A stretch of DNA of 64,000 nt from the NCBI RefSeq assembly GCF_965284335.1, contig NZ_OZ260076.1; one strand, given 5' to 3'. The notes beneath the pieces are model-generated. The model saw nothing but the letters and a program-made list of their open reading frames with translations. It did not search any database and had not been told where the DNA came from. The position numbers were made by a program, and so were the translations under genes. This DNA is from Tabrizicola_A sp965284335 (lineage in GTDB: Bacteria > Pseudomonadota > Alphaproteobacteria > Rhodobacterales > Rhodobacteraceae). Below are positions 35,561 to 43,269 of this stretch, piece after piece (position 1 is the stretch's first letter; every line of letters begins with the position of its first letter).

Positions 35561-36169
35561 ATGCGCAGCACCGATGAAGCCCTGATCGTGATCGATGTGC
35601 AGAATGATTTCTGCCCCGGCGGCGCTTTGGCCGTGGCGGGCGGTGATGAGATCATTGCGCGGATCAATGCGCTGATGGCCGAATTCTGCTCGATCGTGCT
35701 GACCCAAGACTGGCACCCGGCCAACCACAGCTCTTTTGCCGCCAATCACCCCGGCGCGGCCGCCTTTTCGCTGACCGACATGCCCTATGGCCCGCAAGTC
35801 TTGTGGCCCACCCATTGCGTGCAAGGCAGCCATGGCGCGCAGTTTCACCCCGATCTGCACACAGACCCCGCACATCTGGTGATCCGCAAAGGCTTTCGCA
35901 CGGGGATCGACAGCTATTCGGCGTTTTTTGAAAACGACAAGACCACGGCGACCGGCCTGCACGGCTATCTGCAAGAACGCGGCATTCGTCGCGTGACGCT
36001 GGTCGGCCTCGCGACCGATTATTGTGTCGCCTATTCCGCATTGGATGCCGCACGGCTGGGCTATGGCGTGACCGTGCTGGAGGGGGCCTGCCGGGCGATT
36101 GATCTGAATGGCTCATTGGCCACAGCAAAGGCCGACACGCTGGCCGCAGGCGTGGTCTGGGCCGCCTGA
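35561..36169 (+). CDS. pncA: Nicotinamidase
   Basis: 202 residues of the isochorismatase-like fold. It deamidates nicotinamide to nicotinate. The catalytic Asp lies in VIDVQNDFCPGGALAV; TQDWHP with FHPDLH binds the metal, and the nucleophile Cys is in GLATDYCVAYSA. AAAGGAGAG gives a strong ribosome site. pncB follows 63 nt downstream, completing the conversion of nicotinamide to nicotinate mononucleotide. Confidence 0.96.
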   Translation: MRSTDEALIVIDVQNDFCPGGALAVAGGDEIIARINALMAEFCSIVLTQDWHPANHSSFAANHPGAAAFSLTDMPYGPQVLWPTHCVQGSHGAQFHPDLHTDPAHLVIRKGFRTGIDSYSAFFENDKTTATGLHGYLQERGIRRVTLVGLATDYCVAYSALDAARLGYGVTVLEGACRAIDLNGSLATAKADTLAAGVVWAA

Positions 36170-36232
36170 TCCCAGCGCTTTGACCTTTGGGGCAAGTTTG
36201 GCTTAGATGCCCAAAACACGAAAGGGACCGCC

Positions 36233-37525
36233 ATGGTCGATCTTGCGACACGGGTGCACAACCACAATTGGCGGATTGATCCGATTGTGCGGTCTTTGAT
36301 CGACACTGACTTTTACAAGCTGTTGATGTGTCAGTCTATTTTCCGCAACAAGCCAGACACAGAGGTCACCTTCAGCCTAATCAACCGCAGCAGCAATGTG
36401 CGGCTGGCCGAGCTGGTGGATGAGGGTGAGTTGCGCGAGCAGTTGGATCATGTGCGCAGCCTGTCATTGACGCGCGGGGAAAGCACATGGCTGCGCGGCA
36501 ATATGTTTTACGGCAAACGCCAGATGTTCCGGCCCGATTTCATGGAATGGTTTGAGGGCCTGCGCCTGCCCGATTACCATCTGGAAAAGCGCGATGGCCA
36601 GTATGAGCTGACATTTCAGGGCCGCTGGGCCGATGTCATGCTGTGGGAAATTCCCGCGCTGGCCGTGCTGATGGAACTGCGCAGCCGGGCGGTTCTGAAA
36701 ACCATGGGCAAGTTTGAATTGCAGGTGCTTTATGCCCGCGCCATGACCCGGCTTTGGGAAAAGATCGAACGGCTGCGCCGTATCGAAGGGCTGAAGATCG
36801 CCGATTTCGGCACCCGCCGCCGCCACAGCCATCTGTGGCAAGACTGGTGCGTGCAAGCCATGCAAGAGGGGCTGGGCGCGCAGTTCATCGGCACCTCGAA
36901 CTGCAAGATCGCCATGCGCCGCGACATCGAAGCCATCGGCACCAACGCGCATGAACTGCCCATGGTCTATGCCGCGCTGACCAATTCCGACGCCGAACTG
37001 GCCCAAGCGCCCTATCAGGTTCTGGCCGATTGGCATGAAGAACATGACGGCAATCTGCGCATCATTTTGCCCGACACCTATGGCACCGAGGGGTTCTTGA
37101 AAAATGCCCCCGACTGGCTGGCCAGTTGGACCGGTATTCGCATCGACAGTGGCGATGCCGCCGCTGGGGCCGAAACCGCCATTCGCTGGTGGAAAGACCG
37201 CGGCGAAGATCCAACGACCAAGCTGGTGATCTTTTCCGACGGGCTGGACGTGGCCGAGATCGAACGGCTTTACACCCAGTTTCAGGGCCGGGTGAAAGTG
37301 TCCTTCGGCTGGGGCACCAACCTGACCAACGACTTTCGCGGTCTGGTCCAAGGTGATCGGCTTGCGCCGTTTTCCTTGGTGTGCAAGGCCGTGTCAGCCA
37401 ATGGGCGGCCGACGGTCAAACTGTCAGACAACCCAGCCAAGGCCATGGGCCCGGCCACCGAAATTGCCCGTTACAAACGGGTGTTCGGCGTCGGCGATCA
37501 GGTGGCGCAAGACGTTCTTGTGTGA
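36233..37525 (+). CDS. pncB: Nicotinate phosphoribosyltransferase
   Basis: 430 residues. It makes nicotinate mononucleotide from nicotinate and PRPP. Recognised by SLIDTDFYKLLMCQSIF, IADFGTRRRHS, IGTSNCKIAMR and SFGWGTNLTND. The length fits the bacterial type-I enzyme. It is in an operon with pncA for NAD salvage and converges with pit. Confidence 0.96.
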   Translation: MVDLATRVHNHNWRIDPIVRSLIDTDFYKLLMCQSIFRNKPDTEVTFSLINRSSNVRLAELVDEGELREQLDHVRSLSLTRGESTWLRGNMFYGKRQMFRPDFMEWFEGLRLPDYHLEKRDGQYELTFQGRWADVMLWEIPALAVLMELRSRAVLKTMGKFELQVLYARAMTRLWEKIERLRRIEGLKIADFGTRRRHSHLWQDWCVQAMQEGLGAQFIGTSNCKIAMRRDIEAIGTNAHELPMVYAALTNSDAELAQAPYQVLADWHEEHDGNLRIILPDTYGTEGFLKNAPDWLASWTGIRIDSGDAAAGAETAIRWWKDRGEDPTTKLVIFSDGLDVAEIERLYTQFQGRVKVSFGWGTNLTNDFRGLVQGDRLAPFSLVCKAVSANGRPTVKLSDNPAKAMGPATEIARYKRVFGVGDQVAQDVLV

Positions 37526-37544
37526 CGCCCAGACCCAAAGCCCA

Positions 37545-39023
37545 TCAGAACGCCGCGTTCAGCACCAAAAAGATCACGCCCGACAAAATCGCCGTCATGG
37601 GCACTGTAATGACCCAAGCGGCCCCAATGCTTAGAACATGGGCGCGGCGCACCAGTTTGCGGCGGCTGCGTTCCTCGGGTGGAACCGGGCTGCCCTTTAG
37701 AATTTGCAGCGCGCGGGCTTTGCGCTCGGCCTCCCATTCGCGGTAAAAGCCCACGCCAAACACCGCGCCCACCGCGATATGGGTGGAGGACACCGGCAAG
37801 CCAAGCGCCGAGGCCACGATCACCGTAATCGCCGCCGACAAGGCCACGCAATAGGCCCGGATTGGGTTCAGCTTGGTGATCTCTGACCCAACCATGCGGA
37901 TCAGTTTCGGGCCAAACAGCATCAGACCAAAGGAAATACCAAAGGCCCCGATCAACATCACCCACAAGGGAATGGTTACCTTTTCCGCCGTGCCCATATC
38001 CTGCACCGCATGGACAATCGCCGCCAAAGGCCCAACCGCATTGGCCACATCATTCGCCCCATGGGCAAATGACAGCAGCGCCGCCGAAATGATCAGCGGC
38101 ACCGCGAACAGCTTTTTCAACGATTTCTTGCGGTTCTCCAACCCTTCGGACTGGCGGCGAATAATCGGGCGCATCAGCACCGTGGTGGCAACCCCAATCC
38201 CCAGACCGATCATCAGCGCATGGGCAAAGCTGACGTCAATCACTTTGCGCAAGCCTTTTGCGGCCAGATAGGCGGCAAAGGCCCCCGCCATGATGCCGAT
38301 CAGCAAAGGCACCCAGCGGCGCGCAGCACCGATCTTATCCTCAACATCGTTGATGGTCGCCTTGATAAAGGCCAAAAACATCGCCGCGATGATGCCGCCC
38401 AAAAGCGGCGAAATCACCCACGACGCGGCGATCTGGCTCATCTTGCCCCAATCCACAGCGCCAAACCCGGCGGCGGCAATGCCCGCACCCATCACCCCGC
38501 CCACAATCGAATGCGTGGTCGACACTGGCGCACCAAACCATGTGGCAAGGTTCAGCCACAGCGCACTGGCAATCAGCGCGCCCATCATGGCCCAAACAAA
38601 GGTATCAGGGTCGGCCACCGCCTCTGGCGCGACGATGCCGCCCGAAATGGTCGATACCACATCGCCCCCGGCGATCAGCGCACCAGCGGTTTCGAAAACA
38701 GCGGCAATGATCAGCGCGCCGCCCATGGTCAGCGCATTGGCACCCACCGCAGGGCCCATGTTGTTGGCCACATCATTGGCCCCGATGTTCAGCGCCATAT
38801 AGGCCCCAAAAGCAGCCGCGACGACCAGCGTCGCCGTGCCCGGCGCGCCGCCCATCAGCACATAGGCAAAGACGGCGCAGATGCTGATAAAGGCCAGCGC
38901 GATCCCAAAAGCGAACGATGGTTTGGAAAGCGCGGCGGTGGCCTGTTCCAACTGGCTTAGCCGGCTCAGATCCTTGTCCAGCGTCTTCCATTTGTTCTGC
39001 ATGGGGTCAGGTGTCATGGTCAT
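37545..39023 (-). CDS. pit: Inorganic phosphate transporter, Pit family
   Basis: About 492 residues with roughly ten to twelve membrane segments. The two family signatures are NIGANDVANNMGPAVGANA and FAHGANDVANAVGPLAA, one in each half; GLPVSSTHIAVGAVFGVG and GAPVSTTHSIVGGVMG are the matching repeats. It imports phosphate with protons or cations. The start is uncertain: ATG at 39023 or 39017, or GTG at 39038; an AGGAGG lies about 17 nt before the GTG. Confidence 0.93.
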   Translation of the reverse strand: MTMTPDPMQNKWKTLDKDLSRLSQLEQATAALSKPSFAFGIALAFISICAVFAYVLMGGAPGTATLVVAAAFGAYMALNIGANDVANNMGPAVGANALTMGGALIIAAVFETAGALIAGGDVVSTISGGIVAPEAVADPDTFVWAMMGALIASALWLNLATWFGAPVSTTHSIVGGVMGAGIAAAGFGAVDWGKMSQIAASWVISPLLGGIIAAMFLAFIKATINDVEDKIGAARRWVPLLIGIMAGAFAAYLAAKGLRKVIDVSFAHALMIGLGIGVATTVLMRPIIRRQSEGLENRKKSLKKLFAVPLIISAALLSFAHGANDVANAVGPLAAIVHAVQDMGTAEKVTIPLWVMLIGAFGISFGLMLFGPKLIRMVGSEITKLNPIRAYCVALSAAITVIVASALGLPVSSTHIAVGAVFGVGFYREWEAERKARALQILKGSPVPPEERSRRKLVRRAHVLSIGAAWVITVPMTAILSGVIFLVLNAAF

Positions 39024-39099
39024 GGCGCTGCCTGTCACAAATCTGTTACAGGCGGCCTCCTATCCTGTCGGCATTGACCGGGCAACAGGATTCCATGGT

Positions 39100-40032
39100 C
39101 TAGCCATAAAGCGCAAACATCTTCTCGGCCCACATGCAGGCGCGCGCCAGATGACTGCGGTGAATCGGGTCATCCGGGGCAAGGCGCGGCATCGTCCAGC
39201 CGACCGAGGCACAGGTGCGCGCCAAGGTGAAGACCTCCACCATCTCGCGGTCTTCGGTGCCATAGCCCGACATCAACGCATCACGAATCTCAGGGTAGGC
39301 AGGCTCATAAAGGTTCTGCGACAGCACTGTTCCCAGATCATACAAGGCAAAGCCCCAGCCAGAATCGTCAAAGTCGATCAATGAAAGTGAATGATCGTTC
39401 ACTAAAACATTCTCGCGCAGCACATCGGCATGGATCGGAACAACTGCGGCATGGGTCGCATGGGCCTGCATCCGGTCGCGCAGGAAATCGCGCGCGTGGA
39501 TCAGCGTGGCGCGCTGGTCCGGGCTTGCCCCGGCATGATCCCAAAACCGGCCCCAGAACGGTGCCTCTCCAACCAACCCCGGAATATCCCAACGCGGGCG
39601 CGTAAAGCTGGCCGGCAAAATCAGCCGCGCGGTGGCGGCATGAAACTGTGCAATCAGACGGCCCAGCGCCTGATGCCGCTCCAACACAACCGACAAGGGC
39701 TGCGCAAAGGGCTCACCCGCGATGCCCAGCGCCTCGCCCTGAACCCAATCAATCACGCTGGCCTTGCGCCCGTTTGACAGCGTGACCAACAAATCACCCC
39801 GCGGGCTGGCCAAGGCGGCAGGCACCGCCACCCCCTCGGCCGCAAGGGCCGCACACCACCACAGCTCTGACCAGATCGCCGCATCGGATTGATAGCCCAT
39901 CCGGTGCAACCGTAGCGCGGCAGGGCCGGTCGGCAGCGCAATTTCAAACACCGCATTTTCACGATTGCGGATCAGACGCGGCGAATGCCCGCCCCAATGC
40001 TGCGCCGCCTCTTGGGCAAGGGCTTCGATCAT
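39100..40032 (-). CDS. APH-type phosphotransferase
   Basis: 310 residues of the aminoglycoside-phosphotransferase/choline-kinase fold. The catalytic loop is PIHADVLRENVLVND and the metal motif LIDFDDSGWGFALYDLGT. Relatives phosphorylate homoserine, choline, methylthioribose or small alcohols; I see no residue set that picks one. It lies downstream of pit on the same strand and is separated from it by 62 nt, which is mostly unstructured. Confidence 0.85.
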   Translation of the reverse strand: MIEALAQEAAQHWGGHSPRLIRNRENAVFEIALPTGPAALRLHRMGYQSDAAIWSELWWCAALAAEGVAVPAALASPRGDLLVTLSNGRKASVIDWVQGEALGIAGEPFAQPLSVVLERHQALGRLIAQFHAATARLILPASFTRPRWDIPGLVGEAPFWGRFWDHAGASPDQRATLIHARDFLRDRMQAHATHAAVVPIHADVLRENVLVNDHSLSLIDFDDSGWGFALYDLGTVLSQNLYEPAYPEIRDALMSGYGTEDREMVEVFTLARTCASVGWTMPRLAPDDPIHRSHLARACMWAEKMFALYG

Positions 40033-40087
40033 GCCGCCACCCGCACAACGGGGCGCATCAAAGGGTGCGTGTCACCGCAAAACCCTG

Positions 40088-40510
40088 TCATTCCTCATCC
40101 CCCACTTTTCCGCGCAAGGATTTGATCTCGCCACGCTGCACTTTGGCGGCAATGCGGCGGCGCTGGCTACCAAGGGTCGGCTTGGTGGCAATGCGCCGCT
40201 TTGGCGGCACCAAGGCCGCGCGGATCATCTCGACCAGCCGTTCGCGGGCAATCTCGCGGTTGCGCGCCTGCGAGCGCGTCTCCTCGACCTGCACGATCAA
40301 GGCCCCTTCCTGCGTCCATTTCCGCCCGGCAATCTTTTTCAACCGCGCCTTGACCGCAGGCGTCAGATGCGGCGACCGCTCCGCCTCAAAGCGCAATTCA
40401 ACGGCGGTGGACACCTTGTTCACATTCTGCCCCCCCGGCCCAGAAGACCGCATGAAGCTTTCCGACAATTCCCAGTCGGCGATGTGCAGGGTTTCGGTGA
40501 TCCACAACAT
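40088..40510 (-). CDS. arfB: Alternative ribosome-rescue factor ArfB (peptidyl-tRNA hydrolase domain)
   Basis: 140 residues. It releases peptide from stalled ribosomes without tmRNA. The GGQ motif lies in SSGPGGQNVNKVSTAVELRF, and the basic C-terminal tail (PTLGSQRRRIAAKVQRGEIK) enters the mRNA channel. No good ribosome site is seen directly before the ATG at 40510. The preceding 32 nt follow a strong hairpin, so expression may depend on reading through the upstream RNA element. Confidence 0.95.
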   Translation of the reverse strand: MLWITETLHIADWELSESFMRSSGPGGQNVNKVSTAVELRFEAERSPHLTPAVKARLKKIAGRKWTQEGALIVQVEETRSQARNREIARERLVEMIRAALVPPKRRIATKPTLGSQRRRIAAKVQRGEIKSLRGKVGDEE

Positions 40511-40534
40511 GGCCGCAGGCTAGCGGGCTGCGCC

Positions 40535-40572
40535 GAAAAGAGAAAGGGTTGCCGACGCGCGGCAACCCTTTC
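40535..40572 (-). terminator. Intrinsic terminator or attenuator hairpin upstream of arfB
   Basis: Perfect 13-bp stem, GAAAGGGTTGCCG and its complement, around a 5-nt loop (40542-40572). On the minus strand it is followed by TCTTTTC (40535-40541). It lies 25-60 nt before the arfB start, so it would either end the mini-ORF transcript or act as a conditional attenuator for arfB. Confidence 0.7.
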
Positions 40573-40580
40573 CGAGATCT

Positions 40581-40590
40581 AAGGAGATGA
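40581..40590 (-). promoter_or_regulatory. Anti-Shine-Dalgarno-like segment of the mini-ORF RNA
   Basis: The minus strand reads TCATCTCCTT. It can pair over 10 bases (one G-U) with AAGGAGGTGA of the ribosome site at 40705-40714 in the same RNA. This would hide that site when the intervening 115 nt fold back. Confidence 0.5.
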
Positions 40591-40643
40591 GCCAGTTAGG
40601 ATGGGTCATCCAATCTTGTGGTCTGTATCCCAAGGGGTTGCCC

Positions 40644-40700
40644 TTAGAAAACACCCCCCATGACTGTCCCGACACGTCTCTCCAATATCACTCTAGACAC
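40644..40700 (-). CDS. Putative 18-residue peptide with an extended Shine-Dalgarno
   Basis: GTG-initiated ORF encoding (V/M)SRVILERRVGTVMGGVF, then TAA. The start has ideal spacing (7 nt) from GGAGG. The peptide is basic and short, with no Trp, His or amino-acid run that would suggest a classical attenuation leader. A small hairpin (AAGGG-CAAC-CCCTT) overlaps the stop codon. Whether the peptide or only its translation matters is unknown. It lies between yhhQ and arfB on the same strand. Confidence 0.55.
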   Translation of the reverse strand: MSRVILERRVGTVMGGVF

Positions 40701-40716
40701 TGGATCACCTCCTTTC
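40701..40716 (-). promoter_or_regulatory. Extended ribosome binding site (16 nt complementary to the 16S 3' end)
   Basis: The minus strand reads GAAAGGAGGTGATCCA. This is the exact complement of the conserved 16S tail TGGATCACCTCCTTTC; ordinary ribosome sites use 4-7 of these bases. It is far stronger than any other site I saw in the window. Confidence 0.75.
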
Positions 40717-40770
40717 AAATGGTTGCCGATAAGCTGAGCGTGACACAGATTTTGTGTTCGTCAACAGTTT

Positions 40771-41391
40771 TTACGCAACCCGTGCCGTTAGCTTGGAAAT
40801 AATGATGCGGAAAGGAACCAATGCTGCAATTGCAAGCAACAGCTTCACCATCCAATCCGCAACGGCCAAAGACACCCACAGCGGCACCACCGGGCCAAGG
40901 CCCAAAAGCGGCAACATCTCGCCCGCCCATGACACGTCGTTGGCAGGTTCCAACGCCACCAGCGCCGCCGAAAAGGCGATGGAAAAGAAAATCGCCGTAT
41001 CCAGCGACGAAGACACCAGCGTTGACACAAATGGCGCTTTCCACCATGCGCCCGCGCGCAGGCGGTTGAACAGGGCCACATCCACCAGCTGGGCGACAAG
41101 GAAGGCCACGCCCGACCCAACGGCCACGCGCAAAGTGACCAAGGGACCAAACTCGCCCATGATCTGCGATCCGATCAGCGAACAGACCACCCCCACCGCA
41201 AAGCCCACCAAGACCACACGCCGCGCGGCGGCCGGGCCATAAAGACGGTTGGTCAGATCGGTGACCAGAAAGGCGAAAGGATAGGTAAAGGCGCCCCAAG
41301 TCAGCCAAGGGCCGGCAAGGAATTGCACAAGGATATTCGAGGCCACAACAATGGCGGCCATGGCAAGAATGCCGGGCAAAAGCTGTTTCAT
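40771..41391 (-). CDS. yhhQ: Queuosine precursor transporter YhhQ
   Basis: 206 residues with about six membrane segments, VUT_1/COG1738 family. Recognised by LVQFLAGPWLTWGAFTYPFAFLVTDLTNRLYGP and VGSGVAFLVAQLVDVALFNRLR. It imports preQ0/preQ1 for queuosine synthesis. The ATG at 41391 is chosen because the membrane region starts there and a preQ1-type RNA element precedes it. Confidence 0.93.
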   Translation of the reverse strand: MKQLLPGILAMAAIVVASNILVQFLAGPWLTWGAFTYPFAFLVTDLTNRLYGPAAARRVVLVGFAVGVVCSLIGSQIMGEFGPLVTLRVAVGSGVAFLVAQLVDVALFNRLRAGAWWKAPFVSTLVSSSLDTAIFFSIAFSAALVALEPANDVSWAGEMLPLLGLGPVVPLWVSLAVADWMVKLLLAIAALVPFRIIISKLTARVA

Positions 41392-41394
41392 TTT

Positions 41395-41430
41395 GGTTCC
41401 GTTTTTTACAAGGTCGCGGAGACTTGACCC
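41395..41430 (-). promoter_or_regulatory. preQ1-I-like riboswitch upstream of yhhQ
   Basis: Minus-strand layout: CAAG (41426-41423), a 10-nt loop UCUCCGCGAC, CUUG (41412-41409), then UAAAAAACGG. The loop CCG (41419-41417) can pair with the tail CGG (41401-41399), giving the small H-type pseudoknot with an A-rich strand that defines preQ1-I. The tail GGA is the only ribosome-site candidate before the ATG at 41391, so ligand binding would block translation. A regulator of a queuosine precursor importer fits this ligand. Confidence 0.65.
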
Positions 41431-41491
41431 AAAAGCTTTGGGTGCCCCCCTCATGGGGACGCGGCGGCATAGCGCCAATCAGGGGACAAGG

Positions 41492-42385
41492 TCAATCGGG
41501 CAGGTGATATTCAACGATCTGCGTTTGCTGCACGAAGAGAAAATTGTCGTCCGAAATCATCGTGGCGCGCAGCGCATCCTTGGCATCCCGCCAGACCGAC
41601 AGCCCCTCAAGGTTGTCATGCAGCCCAAAGGGCGTGGTGAACAACGTCACCTCACCCGAAAGCGCGGCCTCGCTTAAATCAAAGCGCCGCAGGCGGCTGG
41701 CGAAGCCGCCCACAGGCCGAAAGTCGCGCTCCAAAAGGTAGAACCGACCATCCGGGCCGATATCAGCCGCCACCGGCTTGAAACTGCCCCGCCGTGGCAA
41801 GGACAAATCCCCATCCCAAACCCCATCACGCCAACGAAAAACCGGAATCCGCCGCGCCGGGGTATCTTCGGGCACAGCATAGAGCGTGGGGCCGGGGCCA
41901 GCCGCAACCGCCTCAAGCGCGCCGTTTGACGGCAGCCGGGCAAAGTTGCGCGGGCTTTCGATGTCTTCGGTCAGGCCCGTTGCCAGATCAATCCGCGCCA
42001 CCCTTGCCCGGTTTTCAAAGGACACAAAGGCCGCACCATTCGGCGCAATCGCCAGACCTTCGCTATCGGCACGCCGCCCGGTCAGCCGCGCACCCGTCTC
42101 CGCCAGCCGCAAAGGCCGCAATTGCCCCCCGCGAACCGCCAAAATCCGCCCTGCCTCATCGCGGGAAATCTCCCCGGCGATCAGCATCGCCCGATCACTC
42201 AAGGCGACAAGCCGCGATCCATCGGCTGACAGCTCGATGGCAGAAAATCCGCCAAAGGCATCATCCGCCAGCCGCCAGACATAACTGTTGATAAACCCCT
42301 CAGGCGCGGCCGATTGCGCGCTGCCCTGAAACCCGGACAGCAGCCCAATCAGCAGCCCTAAGGCGAGGCGAGAACGTCTTGGCAT
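41492..42385 (-). CDS. Phytase/esterase-like beta-propeller protein, secreted
   Basis: 297 residues with a signal peptide ending near SAQSAAP. The mature part resembles the 'esterase-like activity of phytase' family: GFSAIELSADGSRLVALSDRA, DSEGLAIAPNGAAFVSFE, LYAVPED and FGLHDNLEGLSVWRD. It is predicted to be a periplasmic propeller; the substrate is unknown. Its start lies 28 nt inside the end of mepA, so it depends on that operon. Confidence 0.85.
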   Translation of the reverse strand: MPRRSRLALGLLIGLLSGFQGSAQSAAPEGFINSYVWRLADDAFGGFSAIELSADGSRLVALSDRAMLIAGEISRDEAGRILAVRGGQLRPLRLAETGARLTGRRADSEGLAIAPNGAAFVSFENRARVARIDLATGLTEDIESPRNFARLPSNGALEAVAAGPGPTLYAVPEDTPARRIPVFRWRDGVWDGDLSLPRRGSFKPVAADIGPDGRFYLLERDFRPVGGFASRLRRFDLSEAALSGEVTLFTTPFGLHDNLEGLSVWRDAKDALRATMISDDNFLFVQQTQIVEYHLPD

Positions 42386-43269
42386 TGGCGCGGCAGATCG
42401 GCCATGGTGAACTGGCGCGGGTGCTTTTTCTTCGGCTCATCCTCGGGCTTTGGTTTTTTCTTTTTGGTGTCCTTGGGCTGGTTCAGATAATCGGTCACCC
42501 ACCACATCAGCGTGTCATCGCAGCCCATGCCACCCTTGGACAATTCCGCCACCGTCGGCTTTTGCGTCTCGCACAGCCGCGCGCCTTTGGGGCATTTCAG
42601 CCGCACATGAAAATGCGTGTCATGGCCCGCCACAGGGCGCACCTTCTGCAACCAGGCTTTATCGGCGTTTGACGCCGTCTTGCAGATTTCAATCTTGATC
42701 GCGGCCGCCACAAAGATGCGGTCCACCCGCGGATCACTGGCCGCCGCGCGCAACAGAGCATGCGCCTTTGGCCCCCAACTGCTGGTCACCGACCGCTGAT
42801 CAGCCGACCGCATCGGAATCGACGACAGGCTTTCGCGTTCGGCCCGGCTCAGGTTCAACCGCTGCGGTGCCAGCCACCAGATATCAGCATCCAGCCCGAT
42901 CTGATGGCTGGCGTGACCGCTGGTCATCGGCCCACCGCGCGGCTGGCTGATATCCCCGATATAAAGCCCCTTGCCCCAACCAAGGGCCGCCGCCTCTTGC
43001 GACAGATCCATCAGATACTGGATCATCATCGGATGGCCAAAGTTCCGCTCACGCGAGAGGCGCATCGCCTGCCATGTCGGCCCGCTCTCGGGCAGTTCAA
43101 CCGACCCTGCCGAACACCCCTTGGCATAAGACCCGATCGGCATCGGATCTTGCCGGCTGGGCGCAGCCTTTGCGCCGAACAACTGATTGGCCAAACCCTC
43201 TGCCCCGACGGGCAGGGGCGCCAAAATGGGAACCATCAAAGCCAAAATCAAAAATAGCCGTAAAATCAT
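42358..43269 (-). CDS. mepA: Penicillin-insensitive murein endopeptidase
   Basis: 303 residues with a signal peptide (LRLFLILALMVPILAPLPVGA). It cleaves D-Ala-mDAP crosslinks in peptidoglycan. Zinc ligands are in SGHASHQIGLDADIWW and GHDTHFHVRLKCP. A Lys-rich, Pro-rich segment (PKDTKKKKPKPEDEPKKK) near the C-terminus is an unusual extension. Start and stop overlap the neighbouring genes on both sides. Confidence 0.93.
   Translation of the reverse strand: MILRLFLILALMVPILAPLPVGAEGLANQLFGAKAAPSRQDPMPIGSYAKGCSAGSVELPESGPTWQAMRLSRERNFGHPMMIQYLMDLSQEAAALGWGKGLYIGDISQPRGGPMTSGHASHQIGLDADIWWLAPQRLNLSRAERESLSSIPMRSADQRSVTSSWGPKAHALLRAAASDPRVDRIFVAAAIKIEICKTASNADKAWLQKVRPVAGHDTHFHVRLKCPKGARLCETQKPTVAELSKGGMGCDDTLMWWVTDYLNQPKDTKKKKPKPEDEPKKKHPRQFTMADLPRQCQDVLASP

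Noticed and set aside
40695..40720. Fragment of a 16S rRNA gene on the plus strand
   Set aside because: Only the 16-nt tail matches; the preceding bases lack the conserved helix 45 region, so it is better read as an extended ribosome site on the minus strand.
40587..40802. 71-codon plus-strand ORF between arfB and yhhQ
   Set aside because: Its AAGGAG directly abuts the ATG, leaving no spacing, and it runs across the minus-strand mini-ORF and terminator; the signals all favour the minus strand.
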